From the NCBI GenBank assembly GCA_023412915.1, contig JAEZRE010000023.1:1-64000 (forward strand): a DNA stretch of 64,000 nucleotides. Direction: 5' to 3'. Shown here piece by piece: positions 8,491-17,012 of this stretch; the stretch's first letter is position 1; every line of letters starts with the position of its first letter. The notes under the pieces were generated by a model. It was not told the DNA's origin, made no database searches, and saw only the letters and a program-made list of their open reading frames with translations. Source of the stretch: Bacillota bacterium (GTDB lineage: Bacteria > Bacillota > Clostridia > Acetivibrionales > DTU013). The position numbers and the translations under genes are program-made.

Positions 8491-8526
8491 AAGAAAAAGA
8501 GGATGGTCAGTTAAGATCATCCTCTT
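8491..8526 (-). terminator. Terminator of the non-coding RNA gene
   Basis: On the minus strand, AAGAGGATG and CATCCTCTT form a 9-bp stem with a 12-nt loop, followed by TTTCTTT. It closes the RNA unit that begins near 8815. Confidence 0.85.
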
Positions 8527-8815
8527 ACGATTTAAACCCGAAAAGCCGTTCCCCCATATTTTGACACCTAGCCCGATGCTAGGTGGGTGTCCTGCTGACA
8601 GCTGCAATCCTCCACCGCCGTTGCACATGTTCGAGACATATGTCGGAATTAGCTTGTGGCCCGATATATCCTGTCAAACGCCAGACTCCCTTATGAAAAA
8701 TGTAGGTTCAAAATAATAGGTTTATCCGAGCATTTCAGGTCGAACGCTATTTTGTTGTCAAAGCCCGAAGGCTAAAAACTCCGCAATCACGGATTTAAGT
8801 CCGGATCGCTTTCTG
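8527..8815 (-). ncRNA. Structured non-coding RNA, 6S RNA (ssrS)-like
   Basis: A ~290-nt unit without a plausible frame lies between a consensus promoter and a terminator. Its ends pair (GACTTAAATCCG near 8795 with CGGGTTTAAATC near 8535), giving a long closing stem. The interior shows smaller hairpins such as ACCTAGC/GCTAGGT (about 8566-8584) and AGCC-TTCG-GGCT (about 8761-8773). The closing-stem, central-bubble layout and segments such as GAACCTACATTTTTCATAAG remind me of Firmicute 6S RNA, which binds the housekeeping RNA polymerase. It lacks the SRP RNA GGAAGG..AGCAGC tetraloop region and a tmRNA acceptor/CCA end. That an RNA gene exists is firm; the family is a guess. Confidence 0.55.
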
Positions 8816-8822
8816 TGTTTTT

Positions 8823-8851
8823 ATTATAGCACCGCTGCTTGGCGTTAACAA
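8823..8851 (-). promoter_or_regulatory. Strong promoter of the non-coding RNA
   Basis: On the minus strand, a -35 TTGTTA (8846-8851), 17-bp spacer and -10 TATAAT (8823-8828). Transcription should begin near 8815. Confidence 0.8.
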
Positions 8852-8960
8852 CAAAGAGTAATCACAATTAAGCCTGTAATGCGCTTTTTTATTCAATCTG
8901 TCTTCGATTATCTGCATCATTCAAACAAACAGCGTCGCGTGCCAGGAAATTAATGGAGAA

Positions 8961-9218
8961 TTAATAGATCCTTACATACTTATTTTTTGTAAATTGCGGT
9001 TCGACCCGATATATTTCCCGAATCGCCAGTCTGTTGAAAAGAGCCTCCTGAAGCACCAGATCCTTGAACTCTTCCGGGAACTTCAGACAGTAGCTGCAGC
9101 CGCCCTTCGCTATCTGGCAAGGAGTGGAGATCACCTCGAATACATATCCTTTTCTTTCAAGTGCGGTACAGAGCTTAAGCGCGTAATTTCCCGAGTCCAA
9201 AATAGCAATGGCATCCAT
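8961..9218 (-). CDS. DUF3343 protein (putative Se/S carrier-like)
   Basis: 85 residues. The core TPCQIAKGGCSYCLKF matches the DUF3343 family pattern, in which conserved cysteines are proposed to carry sulfur or selenium. Members often sit by SelD or cysteine desulfurase genes, but none is adjacent here. The ATG at 9218 is chosen because GGGGGT precedes it by about eight bases; the ATG at 9236 lacks a site. It lies downstream of the ogg gene on the same strand with a 77-bp gap. Confidence 0.8.
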   Translation of the reverse strand: MDAIAILDSGNYALKLCTALERKGYVFEVISTPCQIAKGGCSYCLKFPEEFKDLVLQEALFNRLAIREIYRVEPQFTKNKYVRIY

Positions 9219-9295
9219 TTCAGTTACCCCCGTCATCCATCAAATAACTTCACCATTTATCTTATTGGGGGTACGCATATAGTGTTACAATTGCC

Positions 9296-10213
9296 TTACA
9301 CACCTATCCTGTGTTCTCTCGCGTAATAGAAAAGATACTGCTGCGCAGCTCCGGCATATTTTCCGAAATACTTAAGCGCAAAACCGCGGATCTCGTTCAG
9401 GCTCGCTTCGCGTTTGAAATAGAGCTCTTCCATGACGCGTTTTACCCAAACATCGGTCGGAAATACATCAAAGCCGACGCCGCTGAAAAGGAGTATGCAG
9501 TCCGCCACCTTTCCCCCTACGCCTTTGAGCCCCAGCAAAGCTTTTCTGGCCTCAGCCGTATCCATGGCAAACAGTCCGGCGATATCAAAGCTTCCGCTTG
9601 CAACAGACTCCGCCGTCTCACGGATATAACCGCAGCGGTAGCCCGCCCTGCAGGTCTGCAGCTGTTCCAGGCTGCAGTGAGCCAGCTTGTCCGCTTCCGG
9701 AAAGCTGTGGAACCTGCGCCCGCCATAATACAATTCATTACCGTACTGACCGGATATATCGTTGATTATTTTTTTGATCCTCGGTATGTTGTTGTTTGCA
9801 GAGATAATAAAGGAGATCATCGTCTCCCACGGTTCCTGGCGCAGCAGCCGTATACCGTCCCCGAAGCCTATCGCTTCCTTCATGATATCGTCTACGGCAA
9901 CGGCCTTTTTGATCTCTCCGTAATCCCGGCCAAGATCGAAATAGTCGAACCATATTCCTATAAACTCCTCGAAAGTCACGTTATCCAGGATCAATGCGCC
10001 GGATTCGAAGGCGACGTTGGCAACCTTCCCGCGTACGACCCCCGTATAGCTACCGTCCTGCTCCCTGCTCCAGCGGAAGCATTGCCCGCATTCGAAAACC
10101 TGCACGGGATCGAAGTCATGTATTCCCCGGACTATCACACGCGGTACGCAGGAATCTCCCGCACCATAACGCTGACCTTCACTTATTTCTGTCTCGTAAC
10201 CTCTATATAGCAT
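9296..10213 (-). CDS. ogg: 8-oxoguanine DNA glycosylase/AP lyase, OGG1/AlkA family
   Basis: 305 residues. An N-terminal beta domain (FECGQCFRWSREQDG) is followed by the helical HhH-GPD domain. Its hairpin LLGLKGVGGKVADCILLF holds the catalytic Lys, and the downstream FPTDVWVKRVMEE holds the catalytic Asp. The Lys marks a bifunctional OGG-type enzyme that excises 8-oxoguanine and cleaves the strand. It is intact, with GGAGGAG eight bases before the ATG. A ~130-bp gap separates it from the divergent DUF6062 gene. Confidence 0.9.
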   Translation of the reverse strand: MLYRGYETEISEGQRYGAGDSCVPRVIVRGIHDFDPVQVFECGQCFRWSREQDGSYTGVVRGKVANVAFESGALILDNVTFEEFIGIWFDYFDLGRDYGEIKKAVAVDDIMKEAIGFGDGIRLLRQEPWETMISFIISANNNIPRIKKIINDISGQYGNELYYGGRRFHSFPEADKLAHCSLEQLQTCRAGYRCGYIRETAESVASGSFDIAGLFAMDTAEARKALLGLKGVGGKVADCILLFSGVGFDVFPTDVWVKRVMEELYFKREASLNEIRGFALKYFGKYAGAAQQYLFYYAREHRIGV

Positions 10214-10345
10214 TCTGAAACTCCTCCAAACGCCAATCTATCCAATTAAGCCTGCCAATGCTATAATAGTTCTGATATGCTTATACCATTGTAGCATACA
10301 TTTCAAACAGGCAACACACAGGTAAATCATGTAAGGAGAGCACGA

Positions 10346-11140
10346 ATGAAAGAGAAGATCTATACGATCCCCGTAACCGAAGCCTTCGGGCAGGAGCATG
10401 AATGTCCCGTCTGCCTTCTCGAAAGCAAGCTGGAGAACGAATATACGGACTACTACCTGGGACCTGCACTCATGGAGCCGGATTGCCGTGTTGACACAAA
10501 CAGAAGGGGGTTTTGCAGAAGACATTTCGAATTATTGTACAATAGGCAGGAAAATCGCCTCGGACTGGCTCTTGAAACCGATACCCACCTAAGGGAAAAG
10601 CTCGGTGAAATGAAAGAGGTCTCAATGGCGGTAATAAATGACGTCAACGGCAAGAAACCGTCCGGCGGAATCTTAAACTCACTGTCGGGCATATTTTCGG
10701 CAAAGGGGACCACAAAGAAGGCGCCATCAGGTAATTCCAGCATTGAAGGACTTGTAAAGCTGCTGACCGATATGGAAGACAGTTGTACTATATGCAGCAG
10801 GCTTGAGCATACCATGGACCGGTATTATGACGTTATAATGTACCTGTGGTCGAAGGAACCGGATTTTCGCGGGCTTTTTTCAGAGAAGAAGGGCTTCTGC
10901 CTGGTGCATTTCAAACAGCTTCTCCTCGCTTCCGATAAATTTCTGAATGCCAATGAGAGCAGGCAATTCCAGGGTATGCTGGTTCAACAGCAGCTCGGGA
11001 ATATGGATAGGCTCGAGCAGGAGCTCGATTGGTTTACCAAAAAGTTCGACTACCGCAATAACGATGCCCCCTGGGGCAACTCGAAAGACGCTCTGCCCCG
11101 AAGCATCCAGAAGCTGAAGGGCTACAGCAACCTGAAATAA
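10346..11140 (+). CDS. DUF6062 family protein
   Basis: 264 residues, soluble. Two similar halves each carry a C-x2-C and a C-x3-H group: HECPVC with GFCRRHF in the N half, SCTIC with GFCLVHF in the C half. This suggests two zinc- or metal-binding sites and an internal duplication. Function is unknown; such proteins are frequent in Clostridia. The ATG has AAGGAG eight bases upstream. It stands alone and is followed by a long inverted-repeat element. Confidence 0.85.
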   Translation: MKEKIYTIPVTEAFGQEHECPVCLLESKLENEYTDYYLGPALMEPDCRVDTNRRGFCRRHFELLYNRQENRLGLALETDTHLREKLGEMKEVSMAVINDVNGKKPSGGILNSLSGIFSAKGTTKKAPSGNSSIEGLVKLLTDMEDSCTICSRLEHTMDRYYDVIMYLWSKEPDFRGLFSEKKGFCLVHFKQLLLASDKFLNANESRQFQGMLVQQQLGNMDRLEQELDWFTKKFDYRNNDAPWGNSKDALPRSIQKLKGYSNLK

Positions 11141-11383
11141 AAGGCTGTTTGGCAGTTGCTTTCTATTGCGAAGTTTGTTCATAGAGCATATGGACTCAGC
11201 TCGGTGGCAAATTCAAACAATAGTATTTGCTTCGCAAATACTTACAAATGAAACGAAATGCGGAGCATTTCATATTGCTCAGCTACGCTTCGCTCAAACA
11301 TGAATTTGCTCTTACTTATGTCTCGTCAATATGCTCTAATTCACAAAACTCATGTAATATCAATCAACCGCCAAACAGCCGTA
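11141..11383. repeat. Long imperfect hairpin element with terminal inverted repeats
   Basis: The ends GGCTGTTTGGC (11143-11153) and GCCAAACAGCC (11370-11380) are perfect inverted repeats. The similarity continues inward for about 80 bp, for example GTTTGTTCATAGAGCATATGG against the complement of the segment around 11320-11340. The centre holds smaller hairpins, GTATTTGC-TTC-GCAAATAC and GAAATGC-GGA-GCATTTC. It has no frame and lies between convergent genes. The architecture is that of a MITE-like element or a large terminator structure. Confidence 0.75.
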
Positions 11384-11399
11384 TTCATGCGCCGCAGCA

Positions 11400-12146
11400 T
11401 CAACCCACCTGTATATACGAATTCCCGTCCAGGGGGATCAGCACCTCGAGTGGAGCCACTCCGCCTATCTGGCCCACGGCATAGATCGTATAGAACCTTC
11501 CGGCGCCGAGCGTTATATTCGGCACATAAAGCAGCCTTGCGCCGGTACTGCTCTGCAGTATATCGAATACATATGCACCGGCCGCAACGGGCATGTAATT
11601 TGTCGCCATACCGAACGAAACCCTTTCAAACAGCCTGGTCCCGTTGGCGGTAAGATCCATTTCGGGACTGTCGGGCGAGAGGTTTGCAAAGCGCAGATAC
11701 AACCGACCCGCTGGGATCTGTATAACCGTCTCGAAGTAGGTCCTGATGCTTATGGCCGGAGACAGGCCGATAATAGCCGCAGTCATAATCGATCTGACGG
11801 GTATTTCGACCTGTGTTTCAAGAAGCGCAGGGCCTGTGGTGCCGGCTGGAAATACAGTTATGTTATATGAACCCGGAAGCATCTGAAAATACTCCGTAAA
11901 CCCTTTATAGGCCAGCCCTGAAACGATCTGAGCGGCGTTCGCGTAAACATCGACAGGCTGTGTGTTCGGGGAGGCATTGAGCAGCCGGACATATGAATAG
12001 GTCTGTCTTGCGCTTGTGTATATGATACCCTGCGTCGGGGCTATCCAACCCCTTTCCGGCAATGCCTGGCTGAAATACGGACAAGGCCGTTTCGCCTGAT
12101 AATTTTCAAGGTTATAGATGTATGGATACCCTTCCTGGTAGTACAT
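11400..12146 (-). CDS. DUF4397 domain protein
   Basis: 248 residues. An N-terminal ~45 residues rich in Tyr/Pro is followed by DUF4397-type beta repeats. The family signature occurs as VRLLNASPNTQPVDVYANA and again as LRFANLSPDSPEMDLTANG, with further strands ending in PLEVLIPLDG. The domain is common in extracellular proteins, but no signal peptide is visible, so delivery to the spore surface by mother-cell assembly is possible (inference). GGGGGAT seven bases before the ATG at 12146 decides the start against the TTG at 12167. Confidence 0.85.
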   Translation of the reverse strand: MYYQEGYPYIYNLENYQAKRPCPYFSQALPERGWIAPTQGIIYTSARQTYSYVRLLNASPNTQPVDVYANAAQIVSGLAYKGFTEYFQMLPGSYNITVFPAGTTGPALLETQVEIPVRSIMTAAIIGLSPAISIRTYFETVIQIPAGRLYLRFANLSPDSPEMDLTANGTRLFERVSFGMATNYMPVAAGAYVFDILQSSTGARLLYVPNITLGAGRFYTIYAVGQIGGVAPLEVLIPLDGNSYIQVG

Positions 12147-12291
12147 GCAAAATCCCCCTTCACGCAATCAAAAGAAAAAGTACCAGGGTAACTCCCATGG
12201 TACCATTATATTTTTATGTTAAGTGAAAGGTTACATCTTCAATATCTTATGTTGTTCAGCCTGAGTTAGGTAAATGCCGTCTATTCATCGA

Positions 12292-13455
12292 TTACTTCGC
12301 CAGCTTGTATATGTTTACTATATCGTCCCTGTTCAGTTTGACAAAGCTGCCTATAGTACCCTTGCCTGCGCATTTTTCGGCCATTTCCGCGAACCGGTCC
12401 TCACTTATGCCGGCCTCGTTCAATCTGACAGGCAACCCTATGCTCCTGAAGAAGGCTTCCATCCTTGCGATCCCTTCAAGGGCCGTTTTCTCCGGGTTGA
12501 AGAAATCCTGTTCGACCTTCCATACTCTTACTGCGAACTGAACAAAACGGTCTATGTCATGCTTGTAGACGTATTTCATCCACGCCGGGAAAATGACCGC
12601 AAGTCCCGCACCGTGGGCAATGTCGTACAAACCGCTCAATTCGTGCTCGATGCCATGGGAAGCCCAATCCTGCTCCCTGCCGCAGCTAAGCAAATCATTG
12701 TGCGCAACGGTCCCGGCCCACATTATTTCGGCAAACGCTTCATAGTTTTCCGGATAAGCCAGCGCTGAGGGCACATTGTTTATCATGGTGGTCAGCGTCG
12801 CTTCGCTGAGCCTGTCTATAAACTCTACGTTCTTCGTATTGGTAAAATATCTTTCCATTACATGGGCCATGATATCGGCAGCGCCGCAGGCAACCTGATA
12901 CCTGGGTAATGTGAAGCAAAGCGCCGGGTCCATTATCGCAAACTGGGGACGGATAAATTCATAGAATATATCCCTTTTCAGCTGGCCTTCCTCTTTGGTT
13001 ACAACGGACGCGCCGCTGCTCTCGCTCCCCGCAGCCGGTATAGTGAGTATGACGCCCAGCGGAAGCGCTTTTGAAGCCCTGTCCTTCTTCAGGTACAGGT
13101 CCCAGACGTCTCCTTCATACAGTACGCCGGTAGCGATGCCTTTGGCCGAATCGATGACGCTGCCGCCGCCAACTGCCAGTATGAAGCCGATATCATTTTT
13201 TTTGCAAAGCTCGATTCCTTCATACACGAGGCTCAGTCTGGGGTTGGGTTTGACGCCGCCTAGCTCGATGTACTCTATTCCTTCCGCCTTCAGCGCTTTT
13301 ACTACCTTATCGTAAAGTCCGGATTTCTTGATGCTTCCGCCGCCGTAATGCAGCAGCACTTTCTTCGCAAATTTCTTGACTTCCGACCCGACCATATCCT
13401 CGGTGTCCCTGCCGAATATGATGCGTGTGGTGTTCTGAAACGTAAAATTATTCAT
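12292..13455 (-). CDS. Iron-containing alcohol dehydrogenase (butanol dehydrogenase-like)
   Basis: 387 residues, the size of the NAD(P)H-dependent BdhA/YqhD group that reduces aldehydes to alcohols in fermentation. The nucleotide-binding GGGSVIDSAKGIA, the metal-site region ADIMAHVMERYF and the later SHGIEHELSGLYDIAHGAGL with conserved His are all present. GGGAGG precedes the ATG at 13455; the frame continues to 13512 without a site. It is a single gene. Confidence 0.93.
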   Translation of the reverse strand: MNNFTFQNTTRIIFGRDTEDMVGSEVKKFAKKVLLHYGGGSIKKSGLYDKVVKALKAEGIEYIELGGVKPNPRLSLVYEGIELCKKNDIGFILAVGGGSVIDSAKGIATGVLYEGDVWDLYLKKDRASKALPLGVILTIPAAGSESSGASVVTKEEGQLKRDIFYEFIRPQFAIMDPALCFTLPRYQVACGAADIMAHVMERYFTNTKNVEFIDRLSEATLTTMINNVPSALAYPENYEAFAEIMWAGTVAHNDLLSCGREQDWASHGIEHELSGLYDIAHGAGLAVIFPAWMKYVYKHDIDRFVQFAVRVWKVEQDFFNPEKTALEGIARMEAFFRSIGLPVRLNEAGISEDRFAEMAEKCAGKGTIGSFVKLNRDDIVNIYKLAK

Positions 13456-13708
13456 ATGTATCCTCCCGAAAAATGTGACCTTGTCTTTAACTTCAATATA
13501 TTGGCCTGTCACTTATTATAACTACAAAGGTCATAATTATATAGTTATATAGCCATTATTGCCGCTGCTTAAACAAATTTTTTTACGGTTGAGAATATAT
13601 GAATACATTTAAATCGTCATCAGACCAGCTCAAAACATACGGTATCCCAGAATCCATACCGGGTCCGGTTTGATAATCTCATGTTTTTGTGAAAAAAGAA
13701 TAGCAGGC

Positions 13709-14182
13709 TTATTCCAGCCTTCCTTGACGCCAGCAGTTCCTTTTGCAGAATTTCTGGCCGTTTGAATTCATACAGACAATTTTCTTAGATTGGCAGCCGG
13801 GGCAGGAATAGGTTCCGCTTATGATTTTTTCAAAATTCTCATAGCTTTCCTTCCATTCCTTATCGCAATCAAGGCAGCGTACAGGACAAATATTACGCGT
13901 GAAATTTCCGCCTTCTATCCGTATTGCCTTGCCGTTTATGATACTATCCGCAATTTTCTCCCTACCCGAGTTCAAAATTCTTTGAAAGGTTTGCCTCGAT
14001 ACTTCCATCCTTTCGGCGCATTCTTCCTGCTCCAGTTTCTCAACGTCCTTCAGCCGGATAGCTTCCGCTTCTTCTATCCTTAAAATATTTTCCTGAATAT
14101 TTTTTGTATCGACATCTACCGGTGCAAAATATTGAATATTTGGGATAAATTCGACTTTTCTCCATTTCGGTGGTCTGGACAA
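13709..14182 (-). CDS. DUF134 family DNA-binding regulator with Cys-rich tail
   Basis: 157 residues. The N-terminal two thirds match DUF134 (start RPPKWRKVEFIP, then EAIRLKDVEKLEQEECAERM and MEVSRQTFQRILNSGREKIA), a sigma-region-4-like helix-turn-helix. The C-terminal ~60 residues have paired cysteines (CPVRCLDCD, CPGCQ, CKRNC) that could bind zinc or an Fe-S cluster. The start is a TTG with AGGGGTGA before it. Last gene of the DUF5320-DUF134 unit, it is the best candidate for the protein that recognises the GGGCATA palindromes here (inference). Confidence 0.88.
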   Translation of the reverse strand: MSRPPKWRKVEFIPNIQYFAPVDVDTKNIQENILRIEEAEAIRLKDVEKLEQEECAERMEVSRQTFQRILNSGREKIADSIINGKAIRIEGGNFTRNICPVRCLDCDKEWKESYENFEKIISGTYSCPGCQSKKIVCMNSNGQKFCKRNCWRQGRLE

Positions 14183-14298
14183 AATTGGTCACCCCTTTCA
14201 ATCTCATTGAAGCACATCTGCCATTAATTATTGTACCACCGTTTATGGATTTATTAAATATATGTCCGGCGGAAGCCCATGAGGCACGGTAGTCTCAT

Positions 14299-14616
14299 TT
14301 ATTGTCCGTCATACTCCTTCAGTCTTTCCCTTACCTGCTTGAGCTGTATCTCAAGAAATTTTTCCTTCTCCTTCAATAAGGCTTTCCCATATAAAGGGCT
14401 TTCATCCCCCGTCACAGGAGAATATACCGGCCTTGCCCGACCCAGGATGCCTGTGGCGCGATATACCCTTCTGAAGCCTCTGCCCGCGCCCGCACCTCTT
14501 CCAAAGGTAAAGTCCCTCTCTTCAATATCATCTGCCATGTTACCAATACACCCCCCTGAGCCTCTACCTGTGAATGGCCCTATTCCAAACGGTCCTGTTC
14601 CGTCCCTGCCTGGCAC
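14299..14616 (-). CDS. DUF5320 family protein
   Basis: 105 residues. The Gly-rich start PGRDGTGPFGIGPFTGRGSG is the hallmark of DUF5320. A Gly/Arg-rich middle and a charged C-terminal helix (LLKEKEKFLEIQLKQVRERL) predicted as coiled coil follow. Members recur beside ORP/NifX and MinD-ferredoxin genes in anaerobes. The start is taken as the GTG at 14616 because AAGGAG lies eight bases upstream; the GTG at 14625 overlaps that site. Palindromes sit directly upstream. Confidence 0.85.
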   Translation of the reverse strand: MPGRDGTGPFGIGPFTGRGSGGCIGNMADDIEERDFTFGRGAGAGRGFRRVYRATGILGRARPVYSPVTGDESPLYGKALLKEKEKFLEIQLKQVRERLKEYDGQ

Positions 14617-14640
14617 TGCAATCACTCCTTATTTATTTGA

Positions 14641-14666
14641 TTTAATTGGGCATGTGCCCAATTAAA
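14641..14666. promoter_or_regulatory. Perfect palindrome, operator candidate
   Basis: TTTAATTGGGCA, a TG centre, and TGCCCAATTAAA: perfect 12-bp arms 25-50 bp before the DUF5320 start. It shares the GGGCA half-site with the motifs at 14681 and 16811-16852. Confidence 0.75.
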
Positions 14667-14680
14667 TTGTAAAACCATTT

Positions 14681-14694
14681 TGGGCATATGTCAA
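14681..14694. promoter_or_regulatory. Shared motif TGGGCATATGTCAA, copy 1
   Basis: Identical over all 14 bases to 16839-16852, the two copies lying upstream of DUF5320 and of the NifX-MinD operon. GCATATGTC may extend the half-site of the neighbouring palindrome. Confidence 0.7.
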
Positions 14695-14729
14695 TAATCA
14701 TTCCCAGAAACAATAAATTATTTCCATCG

Positions 14730-15584
14730 TCACTCAATTTCACGTTCAAGCCGCTCCCATATGCCGGCTATCTCAGCCGTTACGCTCTGAATACCGGCTT
14801 CCACAGGCGTCTTGAACTGCTGAAGCGCTTTTATTATAAGCGGTTCGAACGGGATCCTTCCTATCACGGGATACCCTTTTACCCGGCAATATTCTTCTAT
14901 TTGCGCCGTTATTGCGGGATTGAGGTCAAATTTATTTACAACTACAAATGCCGGTATCTGAAAGTGATCAGCCACAGACAAGACCCTTTCCAGGTCGCTC
15001 ACTCCCGACATGGTGGGCTCGGATACCGCTACAACGGCGTCGGCGCCGGTAATGGAGGCTATCACAACACAACCGATTCCAGGGGATCCGTCTATCAATA
15101 CCCATTTTTCGTTTTGCCTGAAGCTGTATATGTTTTTACGGACTTCAGTCACAAGCTTTCCGGAACCCTCCGCTCCAACATCAAGCAGCGCGTGGGAAAA
15201 GGTGCCAGCGGATGTATTTGATACATATGTCCGACCTGTTTTGACCGGATCCAGGCGGATCGCCCCGGCAGGACAAACCAATAAGCATGCGCCGCAGCCT
15301 TCACATCTCAGCGGCAATACTTCCAGGCTCGCGTTTATGGCGTCAAATCTGCAGGTGTTCCTGCACAAACCGCATTTGCTGCAAACCGTCGGATCTATTA
15401 CCGCTTCCTTTGCTCCGAAATAATCGTCCTGTTTTTGTATAATCCCATCCAGCAATATATGAAGATTTGGCGCGTCTACATCGCAGTCCGCAAGCATTTT
15501 ATCCCGTACCATAACACTCAGTGATGATACAAGCGTGCTTTTTCCCGTTCCGCCCTTCCCACTGACAAAGGCAATCTGTTTCAT
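14730..15584 (-). CDS. MinD-family P-loop ATPase with inserted two-cluster ferredoxin domain (second)
   Basis: 284 residues. A deviant Walker A at the N terminus (VSGKGGTGKST) and the switch segment VLIDGSPGIGC mark the MinD/Mrp superfamily. Between them, at about residues 65-110, are two [4Fe-4S] motifs, CSKCGLCRNTC and CEGCGACLLVC. Such ATPases pair with NifX/ORP-type proteins and probably assist metal-cluster assembly or delivery. Its start overlaps the stop of the preceding ATPase by 4 bp (ATGA), indicating translational coupling. Confidence 0.93.
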   Translation of the reverse strand: MKQIAFVSGKGGTGKSTLVSSLSVMVRDKMLADCDVDAPNLHILLDGIIQKQDDYFGAKEAVIDPTVCSKCGLCRNTCRFDAINASLEVLPLRCEGCGACLLVCPAGAIRLDPVKTGRTYVSNTSAGTFSHALLDVGAEGSGKLVTEVRKNIYSFRQNEKWVLIDGSPGIGCVVIASITGADAVVAVSEPTMSGVSDLERVLSVADHFQIPAFVVVNKFDLNPAITAQIEEYCRVKGYPVIGRIPFEPLIIKALQQFKTPVEAGIQSVTAEIAGIWERLEREIE

Positions 15585-16411
15585 TTTGCCGCACCTCTTT
15601 CGATTTTCTGGTACAACTCATCAAACAGCGTCTTCCACAGGGAATTTGCCTGTGCGGGTAGTACGCCGCCGGAATAAGCCCTGGCGATATCCTTTGAAAA
15701 TGGAATTTCCAAAAGCAACTCGATATGGTTTTCGCTGCAGTATTCCCGAATGCTCCTGTTATCCGGCGACGCCTTGTTTATCACTACGCCGAAGGGTATG
15801 CCCATGTTTTTGATCAGCTGAACGGCGATTTTCAGATCGTGCAGGCCGAACGGCGTCGGTTCCGTAACCAAAACACAGTAATCACAACCGTCGACCGACT
15901 GTACAACTGTGCAGGAGGCTCCGGGCGGACAATCAAGAATCACCACAGTATCGTCTCTCAGCCTCTTTTTCATTTCACGCAGGATAGGAATGCCCGAAGG
16001 CTCTCCGATCTGCAGCCGTCCCTGCAGAAAGGTACCATTTTCGTTTGTTTCCACATCTCCCACCGTCCTGTCGGCTTCCCGTATCGCATCCTGAGGGCAG
16101 GCGAGGATACAGGCTCCGCAGTGATGACAGATTTCAGGGAACAACAGTACTTTCCCTCTTACCACAGCTATGGCGTGAAACTGGCATGCCCTTCCGCAGT
16201 TACCGCAGCCGCTGCAGCTAGCGGTATCGACCTCGGGTATTCTGACATTGACAGGCATACTTTTTGCTATATTCGGCTTTAAAAATATCCACCCGTTTGG
16301 TTCTTCTACGTCGCAGTCGACATACTGACTGCCGGAGATCGATACCGACAGGCTGGCTGAAACGGTCGTCTTGCCCGTTCCTCCCTTGCCGCTGAGGACT
16401 GCTATTTTCAT
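15581..16411 (-). CDS. MinD-family P-loop ATPase with inserted two-cluster ferredoxin domain (first)
   Basis: 276 residues. It begins MKIAVLSGKGGTGKTT, with ferredoxin motifs CSGCGNCGRAC and CHHCGACILAC at about residues 65-110 and the switch segment VILDCPPGASC. It is paralogous to the next gene. A paired arrangement is characteristic of the ORP (orange protein) operons of Desulfovibrio and of many anaerobes. It overlaps both neighbours by 4 bp. Confidence 0.93.
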   Translation of the reverse strand: MKIAVLSGKGGTGKTTVSASLSVSISGSQYVDCDVEEPNGWIFLKPNIAKSMPVNVRIPEVDTASCSGCGNCGRACQFHAIAVVRGKVLLFPEICHHCGACILACPQDAIREADRTVGDVETNENGTFLQGRLQIGEPSGIPILREMKKRLRDDTVVILDCPPGASCTVVQSVDGCDYCVLVTEPTPFGLHDLKIAVQLIKNMGIPFGVVINKASPDNRSIREYCSENHIELLLEIPFSKDIARAYSGGVLPAQANSLWKTLFDELYQKIERGAAK

Positions 16412-16779
16412 CTGTTTCCTCCCTGCATGCCGAAATGCTGAGGAACAGTCGCTTCTATTTTTTCAAGAGCTCCTTTTTTAAACCTGTTCAGATTCTCCGT
16501 TATTGTTTCGGAGCAGCCTTTGTATATTCGAATCCCGGCAGCTTTCAGTACATCCATGGCATTGGGGCCAACGCTTCCTGTAACAACAGCTTCAACCCCT
16601 TTGTCCGCCATCAGCTGTCCTGCGGTAATTCCGGCGCCTCCGGCCGAAGCCGCCGTATTTTCGATAATTTCGAACTCCATACTGTCCGCGTCCGCAATTA
16701 CAAAATAAGCAGCCCTTCCAAATCTCGGATCCAGTATGCTGTCAGAAGAACTGCCCATTGATGAAAAGCCTACTTTCAT
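16408..16779 (-). CDS. NifX/NifB-C-like (dinitrogenase Fe-Mo cofactor, ORP-type) protein
   Basis: 123 residues, a single RNase-H-like domain of the dinitrogenase iron-molybdenum cofactor family (FGRAAYFVI and IENTA segments, then GAGITAGQLMADKGVEAVVTG and KGC). Single-domain members include the orange protein, which holds a Mo-Cu-sulfide cluster. Metal content here is not deducible. No nitrogenase genes are in the window. First gene of the operon with two MinD-ferredoxin ATPases, it overlaps the first by 4 bp. Confidence 0.9.
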   Translation of the reverse strand: MKVGFSSMGSSSDSILDPRFGRAAYFVIADADSMEFEIIENTAASAGGAGITAGQLMADKGVEAVVTGSVGPNAMDVLKAAGIRIYKGCSETITENLNRFKKGALEKIEATVPQHFGMQGGNR

Positions 16780-16810
16780 TTATTACATCTCCCTTTTTAT
16801 GTTATTAGCT

Positions 16811-16852
16811 TATGCCCATAATAAGTATAGATTTATTATGGGCATATGTCAA
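16811..16852. promoter_or_regulatory. Inverted repeat operator upstream of the NifX-MinD operon
   Basis: TATGCCCATAATAA (16811-16824) and its perfect complement TTATTATGGGCATA (16833-16846) flank an 8-bp spacer, 32 bp before the NifX start. The right arm overlaps the 14-base motif shared with 14681-14694. A further half-site, TATATGCCCATCA, is at 16968-16979. Confidence 0.75.
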
Positions 16853-16894
16853 ATATTTTTCCAATGAGTGATCCAGCTTCGCTGGACACATTGT

Positions 16895-16942
16895 ATTAAA
16901 AATCCATGAAAACAGCTGTTTTGAAACAGTATCTTTTCATGG
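16895..16942 (-). terminator. Terminator after the broken oxidoreductase gene
   Basis: On the minus strand, CCATGAAAA and its complement form the outer stem around an inner CTGTTT/AAACAG stem, followed by ATTTTTAATAC. It separates the two transcription units of the cluster. Confidence 0.7.
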
Positions 16943-17012
16943 CTTCATTCCGGTTCCTCCGTTTGCTATATGCCCATCACTTTATCGATACTTTCCGCAG
17001 CGCTTCTTACAA

